Positions 12,801-25,393 of a stretch of 64,000 bases of DNA are shown here, one piece after another. The notes beneath the pieces were generated by a model. The model was given only the letters and a program-made list of their open reading frames with translations, was not told where the DNA came from and did not search any database. A program made the position numbers and the translations under genes. Position 1 is the first letter of the stretch. Every line of letters begins with the position of its first letter. This DNA comes from Rhytidiadelphus loreus. Its lineage: Eukaryota > Streptophyta > Bryopsida > Hypnales > Hylocomiaceae. The DNA lies in assembly GCA_947034895.1 (NCBI GenBank), contig OX344764.1, positions 49,333,348 through 49,397,347 of the forward strand, read 5' to 3'.

Positions 12801-15800
12801 CTCGACCCTCGTAACGCCACCACTGTGAAGAGCGATGAGCTTACGAATGGGTTGTGTGAAACCGGGAGTGAGAGGGGTTCTAGATCAGATTCAGATGAGC
12901 TAAATACGGAGTGTAGTGGATTGAGGAGTAGTGTGGAAGGGGACTCGCAAGTAGGGTCCCAGTCTCCAACTCGTGCCGGGTTTAGTTCGTATAGTGCAGC
13001 GTTGAAAGCGGGAATGCCAGCGGATGTAGTTAGTGTCGATAGTGTTGATAGGAATGAGTGTGTTGAAAGTGGTCAGGACGGCGTCAGTAGAGTTGGATCC
13101 ATTGTTAATGTTGGTGTCCCGTCGAGTGCGAACGCAGATTTTGTTGGAGACGGTAGTAAAGTAGGGAGTGGTAAACACACTGAGGCGGTAGGGAGTAGAA
13201 GGTCATCGGCCAATTCAGAAGCGTCTGGCAGTGGCGCACAAGCGGTTTTGGGATCTCACAACGCAGGCGACCTAGTGTGGCTCGAGAGGAAAGTGGGCAA
13301 ATCCTCGACGTGTTGGGACGGCGAGGCGAAGAAGGCAGATAGCCGTTCGGCGTGCAGTGACACGAAATTGTGTGTGCCTGCCACGACGGCAGTGCCGGAG
13401 GGAGGAAACAGGGCACCTCGAACCGATGGCGGAAGCGTTGGTGGAGGGGTGATCGAAGGTGGGCGTCCCTTGGGGAGTGTTCCATCGGGAGGCGGCGGTA
13501 GCAATGATAAGAAGGGCCATCCCGGTGGCCCAGTCGCTGACGAGGACGACTGCACTGGGAGCTCCAGTAGCCAAGGTCGTCCCGTTGGTGGAGACGGTGC
13601 GGTCAGTGCAAGCTTGGTCCCCGAGAGTGGTGGTAAGAAGGTCCCTTGGCAAGGGAGTGATGCGGTCCTTCGGCGATTGCTGGAGCCTTCGTCGGGTTCG
13701 ATTGTAGGAACTCCAATGCCTCCTGCGTCCTCTGTGCAGCAGACGCAGACTGAGGTGGATGTCTCGACGAGTGTCCCCGAGCCTCCCAGCAGCACGAGAA
13801 CGAGGTCGTCGACGCAGGAAGCCCGAGCGCATGCCGATCACATGGTTCCGTCAGTTAGCTTAGTGCAGGAGAGAGTTCGGCCATCGGAAGCGAGATCCGG
13901 CATGGCCTCCAGTGCTTCTCAGACGAAGTGTGAAGAAGCGGGCCCAGTGTGTATGTCGACGAGGCCTGGCAACGATGTTGGAAGGGATCATCCGTCTAAG
14001 GTCGCGAAAGAGCGGGACGAGAAATCACATTTTCGGAGGACGCAATCGCCTTCAGGTGCTGAAGCTCCGGCCGTGCTCCAACAGCGTCCGAGTGATCCTA
14101 CGTCGATTTCCGCGACGATATCTCCGCCTCCAATGCAGTCTTCTCAACAGCCATTTCGTCCTGGTGAGTGACGTGACAATGTCAGTCCTGGTGATGGTGG
14201 TTTCGGTAGCAGTTGAGGTTTTTTTTTGTGTTTCCTGTGTGGTAGTAGCTGACGGTCTCTGCAATTTGGGCTGCCGCAGTCAGTGCCACGGGAGTGTCTG
14301 TTGTTAGTGGAGCGTGAATGCATTCGTGCTGCGCCTGATTTCAGTGCGTTCTGTACGCCTTGTCCGTTTCTTTCGCTCCCTGTGTCCGTGGAAGGCGACA
14401 GTTGTATGAGAGACTTTATGTTTTGTTTTGTCTGCGAGATTAATATCCGTGAGTACGAGAGGTAGTTTAGGTGACTCAGTCTGGAGCTCCTGTAGGATCT
14501 TTTTGAATAGGTGGTTTCGGTGAACCCGGTAGCAAGGAAGTCGTCATTGTTTTAGCTCGGGGAGCCGTTTTTTTTTGCATTTGTTTGTGATGCGTGTGTT
14601 GTGATCGTCCATATCATTGGAAGCCGTGTTCTGGGCAGGGAATTGGTGAATTGTTTTGGGATGACCTTCTTATGTCAATTGTTGTTTTCTTGAGAAACTG
14701 AAAGTGAGTGACATGTGTTGCAGACGTGTTGCATCATGAGATGGCGTATCGAGCGATCCCTCGTGGATTGCGAGAGGGAGAATATGGAGTCCCGAGCGGA
14801 GTAGTGCAAGGTGGGTGGGGCGTTCCTTCGTCCGTGCCAGTGATGGCACCGGGCTATCTTTTCGACGCGAATGGCATGTTTCCAATTCCCCCGCAGCAGT
14901 TCTTGGTGAACGCCGAGGAGCTTCACTCGGAAATCCTTGATTTTGCACACACAGCCAGTCCGTCGTCGTCAGCCCGGAGTTGTGCGGAGGCTGCTATCGA
15001 CTGTGTGAGGGATGCCGTGAAGAGACTGTGGCCGAGTGCTGACGTGGAGGTAGGCCCCGGCAGTGTGGAGCGCGAGGGAATGCATTGACGATTTTGAGTG
15101 TGGTGTATGCGTCGATCCGGTTCTGACTGTTGTGTGTTTCTATTTTTGGTCAGGTTTTCGGTTCGTATGCCACTGGTCTGTGCCTATCCCAGAGCGATGT
15201 GGACGTGGTGGTCGTGGATGCTCCCCCTCCTTTGGAGACCGCGGAAACTGCGGGTCTTACGGGCACCCGTTTGCTTGCGCCATCTATTCGGTTGTTGGGT
15301 TCAGCGTTGCGCGGCTACGAGTGGTGCCAGAGCATTGCGACGATCGAGAGCGCAACTATGCCTGTGATCAAGCTGCATTGCAGGCCTTCTGTTTGTTGTT
15401 CGGGTTCTGTTTCTCCGGTGGTGAAGATCGATATCACGATCGGTGGGAGGAAGATGAGTCGGGAAGGAGTTGTGTGTGCAGTGCAGAGCGGCGAAGGTCT
15501 TGAAAGCGTGCGACAGTTGAGTTCGAATTACGAATTGGCGAGCCAGTTCCACAACGGCGCTGCGGCCCGGGAGTACGTGATCAAGCGGCTGCACCAGCAC
15601 CCTGCTTTGGCGCCTCTGGTATTTGGATCCTCTCTGTTTTTCAGTTGTGGAAGTTGTTTCTTTTGTTTGCGGTAGCGTGGAGATGATGCCTTCGGTTGGG
15701 CCTGTCTGTTGGGATGGAGGGGTGCGTGGTGGAGAGGTTCGGTTGTGTGGATCGTCGTGCTATGTTGAATTCATGTTGAGGGTATTGGTTGACAACGGTG

Positions 15801-17598
15801 TGGATCTGTGAACAGGTTCTGCTTCTGAAGTCTTATCTGCACTCGAAAGGGCTGAAGGATGTTTACACTGGAGGCCTTGGATCGTTTTCTTTGACGATTA
15901 TGCTTGTGTTTTATCTGGAGGTATGCTTCGCGATCCGTGTGGTTGTGAATGCGGCGGCGTGGTTTGTTTGGGACGAGTTCGTTTGCATGACGTGTGTGTG
16001 TCACGTTTCGTGATGTCGTAGCGTCCTGAGTTGATCTTCACATGATTCTTTTGTGCATGTATCTTAGTTGCTTTCGGCTTTTGTCCCGTTTTTGGCGCTG
16101 TGCATTTTGTTGTGTGGAACATGATTTTGATTTGATGATTTTTGGAGGACGATGAATTTGATTCGGTGAGTTTTGTGTGATGTTGACAGAGGGTGCCCAT
16201 TACTTGTGGCACACCCACAGAAGCGAGAGCGCCGAGTGCTGCAGCCACGAATGCTTGCGCGAGCTCCACATCATCCGCTGAGGCGACGAATTTGTCTTCG
16301 ACGCTAGCTGGTACAGAGTCCTTGGGTTGTTGTGAGGCAGAGTCTTCTTTCTCTCCTCCTCCAAGTGCCACCGTCCCGTCATCAGATAGGAGGTCAACAT
16401 TGACGTCCATTTCTGAAGCTCCGTCAGAACCCGGTGGGTGCATTGCAATTGTCGTCCCCTGATTGCCAACACGTGAAAGTGTTTGGGAGTGGACATGGTG
16501 TTTCCCGTGTGCGATGTTGAGTGAGGTGATGTTGGACGAGACGTATATGTGTATGCAGTGTCCGTGCTGCAGCTCTAACAGTATGATCGGATGGCGAACA
16601 GGATCCAGCATTGGTGTTCATGGTTCGGTGGCGTTGGACGGTTCGAAGAGTGGAGGTTGCAATCAGTGGACAGGAGGAATTGTGGAGCAGTTGCTGACTT
16701 CCATGCATACGGTTTCTTCTCCGAATCTCGGGACCCTGTTGATTGGGTTCCTGTACGTGTTTGGTTGGGCGATCGATTTCACCCAAGTGCGTCTCGTGAC
16801 GAAGGTACGTGGTTGGATCGTTTTCCCAGTTCAGGAAGTGGTCGACTTGGTGTTGGATGGGTGACGTGCAGATGCCATGTTGACACCGCATGGTGTCCGG
16901 GAGTGTGAGGGTGAAGAATTCCATGTTTCGGGTGTTTTTTTTGGATGATGACGACGTTCCCATGATTCGTTTGTCTAGAATTTCGTTTTCCAGGTGTTCC
17001 GCAGATACTGTGGAGTGACTGTTTTTTTTTTTGATGGTGTGTGTTATGTCAGGGTGTCGGCGGCAGCGGCGGTTTGTTTTACCTTGACAAGGCATCAGGT
17101 CCAGTCGCATTGACCATCGATGACCCGCTTCGTCCTGGTTCGAATATTGGTGCTGGATCTTTCAACATGCACCGAGTTCAGGTTCGTGGCATTGGTAGCT
17201 TGTGATGGCAGTGGCTTGTGATGGTTTGGAGTTGAGATTTGGGCGTGTTGAGCTGACTCTGCAATCCATGTAATCTGGATTGTTTGAATAGTTCTGGAGT
17301 GGCCAAGGGTCAGGCAGGGTTTCCCGAGTTCTTATTCCGGAGTTGTTTCGTTCGTCTTCCTTTGCCACCTCAGATGTTGTTTCGGTTTGGAGACTTGCAA
17401 GGTAGGGGGGATTGAGGTTGGTGCGTTGTGTGATGTCGTGCTTTGCAGGGTGCAATGCAGGAGATGTTTTGCATTTTGACGCGTCTTGCTCCGGTGTCGA
17501 GTCTTGAGAGCGTTGGACTGGGTCCAGGAAGGAGGCGTGCCTTACCCCTGCTGGACCAACTATTTTTGAATGGGAATGCGTCCGTTTTGCCGCTGTAG
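9814..17598 (+). CDS. DCD domain fused to TRF4/5-type (TENT4) nucleotidyltransferase
   Basis: Exons are 9814-10003, 10942-11042, 11191-11286, 11762-11872, 12348-14163, 14724-15049, 15154-15618, 15816-15920, 16190-16433, 16602-16804, 17053-17181 and 17449-17598. They total 3936 nt with every phase consistent: 1311 residues and a TAG stop. Residues about 43-166 form a DCD (development and cell death) domain with GGFIFVCNNDTM, LPLFLYNY, RFPAQVRVR and YDGPKFRLEL. Residues about 167-771 are Ser/Gly-rich and probably disordered. The C-terminal half is a non-canonical poly(A) polymerase: GSYATGL, then the catalytic triad D895, D897 (SDVDVVV) and D973 (VKIDI). It continues with the PAP-associated core (VYTGGLGSFSL, NLGTLLIGFLY) and a DDPLRPGSNIG nucleotide-recognition loop. 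All catalytic carboxylates are present, so it should add nucleotides to RNA 3' ends, as TRF4/5 enzymes do in RNA surveillance. Oddities are a GC-AG intron after 11286 and an 81-residue insert in the core. The acceptor at 16602 is the weakest junction. Confidence 0.85.
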
Positions 17599-19201
17599 TT
17601 TTGGCGCATCACGCGACCGTGTCTCCGTGTGCTTGCGAATCTTTTGGAAGAAGAAGTGACGTCGATGCCGAGTTGTGGAGGCAGCATGGTTCGGGAATTC
17701 CTTGACACGAGTGTGTCGTTCAGGATCGCCTTGTGCGAGTGTGCATCGTCGACCCGAAGACATTGTCCCTCACTTTTATTTCTCAGTACGGATGGGTCGG
17801 TGGAGCCTTTGGATATTTTCAGCGCTGTAGTGAGGAGATGTGGGCATACTTGGGACGAAGTGGACTCCTTCTGATCGAACCAACTACAGTTGATGACTGA
17901 CGACGACAGCAGCGACGGTGGTGGCTCCCGCTATGGGATTGCAAATCAGGGGTACCAGAGTCGATGTTACTTTTTGTGTATTATTGAGTCGCTTTGAGAA
18001 CAATGCAGCTCTTCCGTCTGCGCACGACTAATCGAAGCCAGAGACTTTGAGGTTTGCAGTTGAGTGAGAGCCTGGACCGAAAACTGGAAAAGAATAGAGA
18101 ACTCGGCACGTGGGAGCAGAGAAGATGCTGTCACCCCCCCAAGAGCCGGTGAGCATAGATACCTGGAACGAGAGTTTTACTCCTCGCTGTTGGACCGGAG
18201 GAATTTTTGGTATTTCGTTAATTCAAATCGAGTAGGTTATAGATGGTGTAGGAATATGGATATTCGAGTAGGGAGTTTGATTTCTGGGAATAAACAGTTT
18301 CCACCACCATTTTTTGGCTTTCTCAAGTCTACTGGCTTGAACGCTTTGCAATATCGTAGTTTTTTAAAGGAAATACAAGGATATTGGGGAGTTTTAGAGA
18401 TTGTGGAGAGCTGTGTATAATGGACCCTGTGTGTCGCTTGATACATTGGTACTTCCTGGTTTTTGCTTTTGACGTTACTTGTTGTTGCTTAATTGGTTGG
18501 GTTTTCGAATTTTCCCTGGCCATGTTTGACCGTAGATTTGGAGTGGTCTTTGGGCAGTCCGGGTGCAGGGATTAAAGCAGGTGATTGGCGATTACAGAAG
18601 GGATATTGGAGTCTGATACTGATTGAACGCGTAACAATTGTCATACTGACCTTTTCAGCATCAACTTGGGTGGAGCCCAAGTGAACTACATTTTGACATT
18701 GGACTTTTGCACGTCAGATTTTTTTTCGTTCATTGTGGTAGCTTGCTTTGTGTGACTGATTTTTTAACATTGTGATGGCATGAGACTAGTCGGTTTTCTG
18801 TATCCAGAAGTAGTATTGGCCGGACTTTTTTTGTGGATAGAGTCGTCTTCAAGTATTCAATTCAGGCATAGGGCGGTGGCGAGATGGTCGTGGTGTGGTT
18901 ACCGTGTGGGTCTTGTCTGGTGGGGATGTTTTATTGAGTAGAGTACGAGTTCCTGGAAGGTTACTCCAAGAGATCATCACCTCCTTCCTATGAAATATGG
19001 GCCCGTTGCCATTGGGGGGCAGATCTGCGAAAGTCGAAACCAGAACTGGACCTTCTGGACTCTCCGCCGGAGCTTGTTTTCAAAACTGTATGTGAGCTCA
19101 AGATTTCAGAGTTTTTTGAGCTCTCTGCCCGTGGTCAACCTGGATGGGCCTCCAATTCTGGTTTCCAATGGAAATGGGCTCTTTGGACTCTTTGGGGTCA
19201 G
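17599..19201. other. 3' flank and intergenic DNA
   Basis: The region follows the TAG stop at 17596-17598. The first few hundred bases are probably 3' untranslated sequence. Open frames are short and show no recognisable motif. No RNA gene or repeat was evident before the MITE that starts at 19202. Confidence 0.4.
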
Positions 19202-19432
19202 TTTAACCCTTGAACGTCGAGGCGGACGTTTTGTGTCCGATGGATGACAAGGAATCAAACTGTATAGGACATAAGTGCAACTATTCATCCTCTAAATTTG
19301 TTTTGGAAAAGGAAGATCTTCTACAGTAGTTTGACTTCCAATGACTAATTTTGCAATTCTAGAAGTCAATGATTCACACGGTAATAGAAAAGGAAGATTT
19401 CGAGGGTCCCCCCTTCGACGTTTAAGGGTTAA
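19202..19432. mobile_element. MITE copy 1 (about 231 bp, terminal inverted repeats)
   Basis: The left end reads TTTAACCCTTGAACGTCGA and the right end is its near reverse complement, TCGACGTTTAAGGGTTAA, giving inverted termini of about 18 bp. The interior is non-coding. A diverged copy lies in the same orientation at 31152-31380, sharing blocks such as GCAACTATTCATC, GTAGTTTGACTTCC and GATTCACACGGTAAT. Size, inverted termini and lack of coding match a non-autonomous DNA transposon. A TAA/TTA-like palindrome at the ends suggests a Harbinger or similar type, but the duplication is ambiguous. Confidence 0.7.
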
Positions 19433-22400
19433 CCTTGGAATAATGGACCCATGACCATTGATTTCAAGCTTTCTCTCAGTTTGCTGCCATTTTCAACTAG
19501 ATATGAATGAAAAAATTTATGTTCATTTTTCAGAGAGGAATTCATGTGTCTATTGCAAGTCATAAAATTTTCAAATTTTTTGGGAAAAAATTGAAATTAC
19601 TGTGAATTTTTTAAGAAAAAATGAAGAAAACTCATATCAAATATAGAATAGATTCAAAAATCTGAAATTTTCATCATAGATGTACCAGTATATTATAGTG
19701 CATAATGTCATGGTATGAAGTGTCAACAAGTTACCATGTCACTCTAAAATTAGAAAATCAACAAACTATGGTTTCATAGTCCCAAAGTTCATAATGCTAT
19801 AAAATATTGAAATTTACAAATTTTTCAAGATTTCCAATTGGATTAGAAACTAAATTTGACAAGTCTCATGTCATTAGTTGGACTCAAATTCAAAAAATAT
19901 CATAAATTCACATCAAGAGTAAAGAGCTAGAAATGGCCAAAATACACTACAAAGTTGATCTATGGATTAAGTATCTACTTTAGGAAAGTCAATAATACCA
20001 TAATGAGTGAATTTACAATATTGTTTACTAAAGATGTACTCAAGCAACTTCCTAAAAATTTAGATGAAAAAACGTTTTTTTCGATCCTCAAATCTCAAGT
20101 GAGGTCATCCAAAGAGACATGTAGTGTCTACAACAACATTACAAGGTTTAACCTAAAAGAATAGGCCTATGACCACACCAATTTTGAGCCTCAAAGCATC
20201 GCCTCCACATCACCAAACAAAGGATGGGGAAATGATTTTCACATAGTGACGTTCCAAGGGAGTTGCCATTCCATCTTCCCTTCTTCCAAAACTACCATAG
20301 TGCAATCCACACAACATCCCTCGGCAATGCCTTATTTGACTTGCTTTACATCATCAATGACATCATGAAAGATGATGATTCTTCCATTGTCAAAGGATTC
20401 AATCATTGCGTGAGGTCTTTGCATGGGTAGAAAAGACTTTGAAAATGACATGAATGGAGCCTTATAACTTGGCCCAAGAAAACCAAAAAGCCTTTTGCAT
20501 TGATGTGGTGGAGCCCCAAAATACTACCTTCGTGCAACAATAATGTTTTCATCTGTGGTGGCAATGCTCTCACAACCCATAACTTTGTTTGTTGCCATTT
20601 CGCTACTATATATGAATTGTTTTTCAATGAAACAATCCATTTAGAAAAGAAGAAAATTTTATTTTTATTTTTCAAAAATGAAATCATATGTCTTTTGTGA
20701 GTCTTAAGAATTTCAAATTCTTTTGTGAAAATTTGAAACTACTAGGAATTTTTCAAGAAAAAGTGAAGAAAACTCATATCAAAAACCATGCAAAATATGC
20801 TCAAAAAATTTGAAATTCTCACAATAGGTGTATATTATACTATATAACATCATGGTATAAACCAAAATTATAGTGCCATTCTAAAATTTAAAAATCAACG
20901 AGCCATGGTTATAGGCCCAAAGTTCAAATTGCAATAAAATATAGAATTTTACAATTGGACTTAAATAAATTTCATTTCATTAGTCAGTCTCAAATTCAAA
21001 AAATATCATTTTTATGACTCAAATTCACATTAAGTGCAAAGAGGAAGAACTAAAGAAAATATACTAAAAGTGTAATCCATGAATTAAGCATCTTCTTCTT
21101 TTGAAAAGTTTAATATCATAATGAGGGAATATCCAATACTACTCATTGAAAATGCATTCAAGCAACTCTCCTAAAAAAATTTAGATGAAATTTTTTTTTC
21201 CCATCTTCCAACCCAACCTGAAATCATCTAAAGGATACAAAATGTACTCCGTAGAATAAGCAAGAGAGCATATCCCCCAAGCCAAGATTGAATTTTTTTG
21301 CAAATAAGAAAATACATCTGGAGATGGTTTCAAAAGAAAAAGTGAATTTTCAAACTACCAAGAGAAAGATGTAATCAAAATGAAATTTCAATGAGCACCC
21401 AAAATCATTTTCTTGATTCATGTACTTTCTTCATTTATGCATTTGATCCATACATTTTGAAAATTCTAGATGTACATATTTTTAAGATTGAATTAGGGTG
21501 CACAACTGGTATGGTTGCCTCCATCTTAGTTTTGTTTAAACCCTGGAAGGATAAGCCTATGACCACAAAAATGAACTTTAAGATCTTAACTTACACTCCA
21601 TATATTTGCATGCTGTGACTATTTATAAAATTTCCAGATTATTTTGTGACAATTTGAAACTATTTTGATTTTCTTAAGGAAAAAGTGAAGAAAATTCATA
21701 TCAATTACAAAATTAACTCAAAAAAATTAAAATTTCTTCATGGGTATGTATAATAGTTTAAAATATCATGGGATAAAAACATTTACCATGTCTTTCTATA
21801 ATTAGTAATGCCAATCATCCATGGTTAAAAACCCAAAGTTCAAATAGAAATAAAATATTCATGTGTAAAAAAATTTCAAATTTTCAAGCTGGAATAAAGT
21901 CAAGTTTAGAAGTCAAAATTGTTTAGTAAGTCAAGTTTTGTGTGTATTTTAGAGAGAGCTCTTTTGTTGTGAGGATTGTGGCTATGATGACTTAGCCTTT
22001 TTATAAAACTTTGGCAAGTTTCTCTTAGACTAGATGCTTACACTCTTGTATTCTCCCACAGTGAAAAACCCTTGATTGTCTTGTGTGAGTAGGATTTCTA
22101 ATTCTTTCTATGATGGTGTATTTATCACATTTTTATGCGTGGATTTTGTATTGTGCTCAATGTGGTTGTGGTACACAATTAATATTTACAATTTTACATG
22201 GCACAATTTTTGGCCTTTCCATGTTTTTAAGATTAATGTTTGTGCATGGTTATGAACAAAGACATTTTAATATATCAACATTCCAAAAGACAAAAGTTAT
22301 TCCCCTTTCCATGTCATCCACAACAAAGCATTCTTGACTAATGGGGTTGGGATTCCTTGTTTACAAAGTCACTTATTTGTGTTACTATGGAAATTATTCT

Positions 22401-23892
22401 TTCTCCGTTCACAATGTGTGACAACCTTTCCTTCAAAAAAAATTTTAGTGAAGCAAAGGAACCTTTTCCTAGCTTGGAACTCAAGAATGCTTTGAATGAG
22501 AAGCTACATGCTTTACTTAGACAAAGATTGGTATAAATTTGAGGTTCTAGACAAGCATGTAAAAAAACCCATTTTTTGCAATATTTCCATTTTAACCCCT
22601 AAAGGACCAAACAAAGTTTTTTGGCAACATAGCAATTTTGGACAACTCACTATAAATGGAATTTTTATTTTTTTTCTTTAAAATTTTTACACCACCTTTT
22701 CCCAAGGAGTAGCTTTAAGGCCCAACAAATTTCATAACTTTTGACTACACTTTTAAAAAGTTATTGTATGATATATAGTTTTCACTATTCATCGGGGCAA
22801 CTCGGGTAGCTAAAAAAACTTCTTTATAGAATCACTTTTAAGAAAAATAAAAACTTGAAATTGGTTCTTTAGATTTATGTATATGTGGAAAGCTTTGAAT
22901 CATTCTATTTTTATTAATGAGATGAAAGTTATGAGAAGTTTTAGTTGTGGATAGTTTGTGGGTAGTTATGGAATCTCAACTCTAAGACAAACTTGAAGTT
23001 CTTTATTTAACTCAATTTTCAATATTTTTGGAAAAAAATAAAAACATTAGATGTAGATTGTTTATTAAAACATTAAAACTGTTGAAATTAGTATTTTTCA
23101 ATTCCATAATTAAATTTTTAAAAATTTAGTATTTTGAATCATTTTCTACTTCTTTCTATTTACTAATTTTTTCCTATATGCTGTACAATTCCAAACGATC
23201 TAAAAATTTTCAAGCATGTATCCAACTTTGCCTTGAAGAATTAATCCAAAGAATTACAACCATTTGGGATATTTTTCATACAAATGTGAGCTTGCAAAGT
23301 GCAACTACCCGATTTTTCAGAGGGCCCCCATAAGGACTTTTTTCACTTCAAATGCTTATGTATTGCAATCTACAAGGTGGAAATTTCTGAAATTTTTTCC
23401 ACAACTTCTCAAACCAGTTTACTACAAGATCCTTTAGACCTTACATGTGTGAAAAAATGGGTTTTTTCTAAAATTTGGTATTAATACTAGAAATGGTAGT
23501 TTTGGAACATTTTTGATGAAAACATAGTAAAAAATCTTTAGGAGTTAACAAAGTATGTTGTTGTTGATAAATGGAAGTATTTAGAATGTAGATTCTTAAT
23601 TACTAAAGTCCCAAGAGTCTCCTTTGAAAAATTCTTGAAGATTTGGACCTATACCTATGATTTCAACTTTTGGCAAGATTTTTTGAAATTTTTTCAAGAT
23701 AGGAAAATTGATTAGTTTTCTAGGAATATAATTTTTATTTCAATTGGTGCCTGGAAGGAACAATTATATATGCACTTATGCCACAATAAACCCAAAACAA
23801 ACGAGGCAAGGCAAAAATTAAAAATTAAAAAATTGAAATAATATTTTAAAATTATTTCTTATAAATTATATTTTTATATATATGGAAAGATT
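19433..23892. other. AT-rich gene desert, proximal part
   Basis: No gene is recognisable. Long A and T runs dominate, and the few open frames are AT-driven without conserved motifs. The first 2.5 kb is built from diverged tandem repeats listed separately. The rest, about 22-23.9 kb, has no repeat structure that I could resolve. Confidence 0.5.
19540..21950. repeat. Three diverged copies of a roughly 1-kb tandem repeat
   Basis: The same order of phrases recurs near 19559, 20701 and 21617. First comes a block with AAGTGAAGAAAACTCATATC, then an ATCATGG-ATAAA block, a CCATGGTT block and a CCCAAAGTTCAAAT block. In the first two copies there follow ACTCAAATTCAAAAAATATC and a CAAGCAACT-CCTAAAAA-TTTAGATGAAA stretch. 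Spacing is about 1.14 kb and then 0.92 kb, and the third copy is partial. Copies differ by many substitutions and indels, so the duplication is old. No coding capacity is apparent. Confidence 0.7.
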
Positions 23893-24404
23893 CACTAGAA
23901 GAAAAACGTGTCCACTACAACTGGACATATGCAACTCAAATGCAACTAAGTGTCCTATATAACTATCTTGCAACTGCAATTTTCTATAATTGCACCAACT
24001 TTGATGTGTATGTTATTGTAGTTGCAGAGTAGTTGTTGTAGTTGCACAGTAGTCGTAGAAAAAAATGTAGGAAAATGGAATCGTAACAGAGTGGATATTT
24101 TACATCCTATATTCGTTAAAAGTGTCAATGTGGACAACTTTGCGCTATGTGGAATCCACAACTACAGTGCAACTAGAAATCAATTCAAAGACAACTAGAA
24201 AACAACTATAGAACAACCAAAATACAACTAGTTTACAACTACAAAACAACTACAAGAAGACAAGTTTACTTTAATATAACTAGTGCATTTTATATATCCC
24301 ATACCATTTGTCATACCTCCTGCCACCCCACTTGTATAAATAACTCGTCTTCTTAACACCCTAAAATCACAATAAGTGGCCTTTGGAGCTACCTAACATA
24401 ATTG

Positions 24405-24545
24405 TTCAGTATGGTGAGTATTGTATGATATATGGTGTATATTGTATGGTATATTGTATGTGTTGTATTATGTATGGTATACTATATGTGTTGTATTATG
24501 TATGGTATATTGTGTATAATATGTTGTATATTGTATTATGAGTAT
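24405..24545. repeat. TGTATGGTATATTGTATG-type simple repeat
   Basis: This is a tract of imperfect repeats of TGTATGGTATA, TTGTATTATG and related words, inside the CACTA MITE. It looks like a slippage-prone AT/TG-rich microsatellite. Confidence 0.65.
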
Positions 24546-24791
24546 ACTAGTTGACCATCAATTGCAAATGAGTTGTAAAACACTTGTATGCAGTCGATCA
24601 CAAGTTGCATAAATGTATCATCAAGATGCATAGTAGTTGCAAATAAGTTCATGAATCACAAAGAAGTTACAAAAAAATTGTACATATCCTATAAAGTAAT
24701 CACAGTAGTCATAGAAAAATCATAACCTAGTTGCAAACCAGTTGGTAAGAAGTGGCAAACATGTCGTAAATGAGTTGCAAACTACTTACAT

Positions 24792-24866
24792 TGTCCCATA
24801 ATCATTGTCCCATAAACATTGTCTCATAATCATTCTCCCATAAACATTGTCCCATAATCATTGACC
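24792..24866. repeat. Tandem CATTGTCCCATAAT repeats
   Basis: About five imperfect tandem copies of a 14-16 bp unit, CATTGTCCCATAA(T/A), occur inside the CACTA MITE. The variations TCTCATAA and CTCCCATAA show divergence between units. Confidence 0.75.
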
Positions 24867-25393
24867 AATAATCAAATATATACCTAAAGCAATTGCAAAG
24901 TAGTTGAAATGAAGTAGCAGACCAATCGCATCAAAGTTGCAATGAAGTCACAAACAAGTTGCTACTTAGTTACCGACCTCAAACAACAGTGAATATCATG
25001 TAGGCAACCACATCATAAAGTGCATTGATGAAATTCCAAGTAAGCTACAAAATGCGGGACTAAAACGTTTTGCCTTGCAACTACGGTGCAACTAGAAAAC
25101 TTGTCCATAGCAACTGGGTCCCTCCAAATTCTAACCAGTTGCAAATGTCCAGTGCAACTAAAAACTAGTTGCTCTTTGTAGTTGCAAAACCCCTCATTTT
25201 CTTCTAGTGATTTGATTCATTCCATTTGGATAAGTAAAGTGAAATTTAAGAAGCATTTTGTTTTGTAGACAATCTTAGCAAATTCTTAAGAGAATAACGT
25301 ATTGAATTTGTTTTTGAACTCAATTTTAAAAATCTTAAAAAAAATGCAAATGTTTTAGTTCGAGTTCTAGAACAATCTCATTGTTGAGATTAG

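Larger units (their letters stand above)
23893..25209. mobile_element. Non-autonomous CACTA (En/Spm-type) element, 1317 bp
   Basis: The element begins CACTAGAAGAAAA and ends with its exact reverse complement TTTTCTTCTAGTG, a 13-bp perfect terminal inverted repeat. A 3-bp target duplication ATT flanks it (23890-23892 and 25210-25212). CACTA termini plus a 3-bp duplication are the hallmark of the superfamily. The interior encodes nothing but carries about fifteen TGCAACT/AGTTGCA heptamers in both orientations. These resemble the subterminal repeats that bind the TNPA-type protein in En/Spm elements. Its termini differ from the large CACTA at 51126, so it is probably mobilised by another family member. 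Confidence 0.9.

Noticed and set aside
13105..13841. Long minus-strand frames opposite the big Ser/Gly-rich exon
   Set aside because: They are antisense shadows of a GC-rich low-complexity exon whose plus-strand frame joins in phase to conserved domains on both sides.
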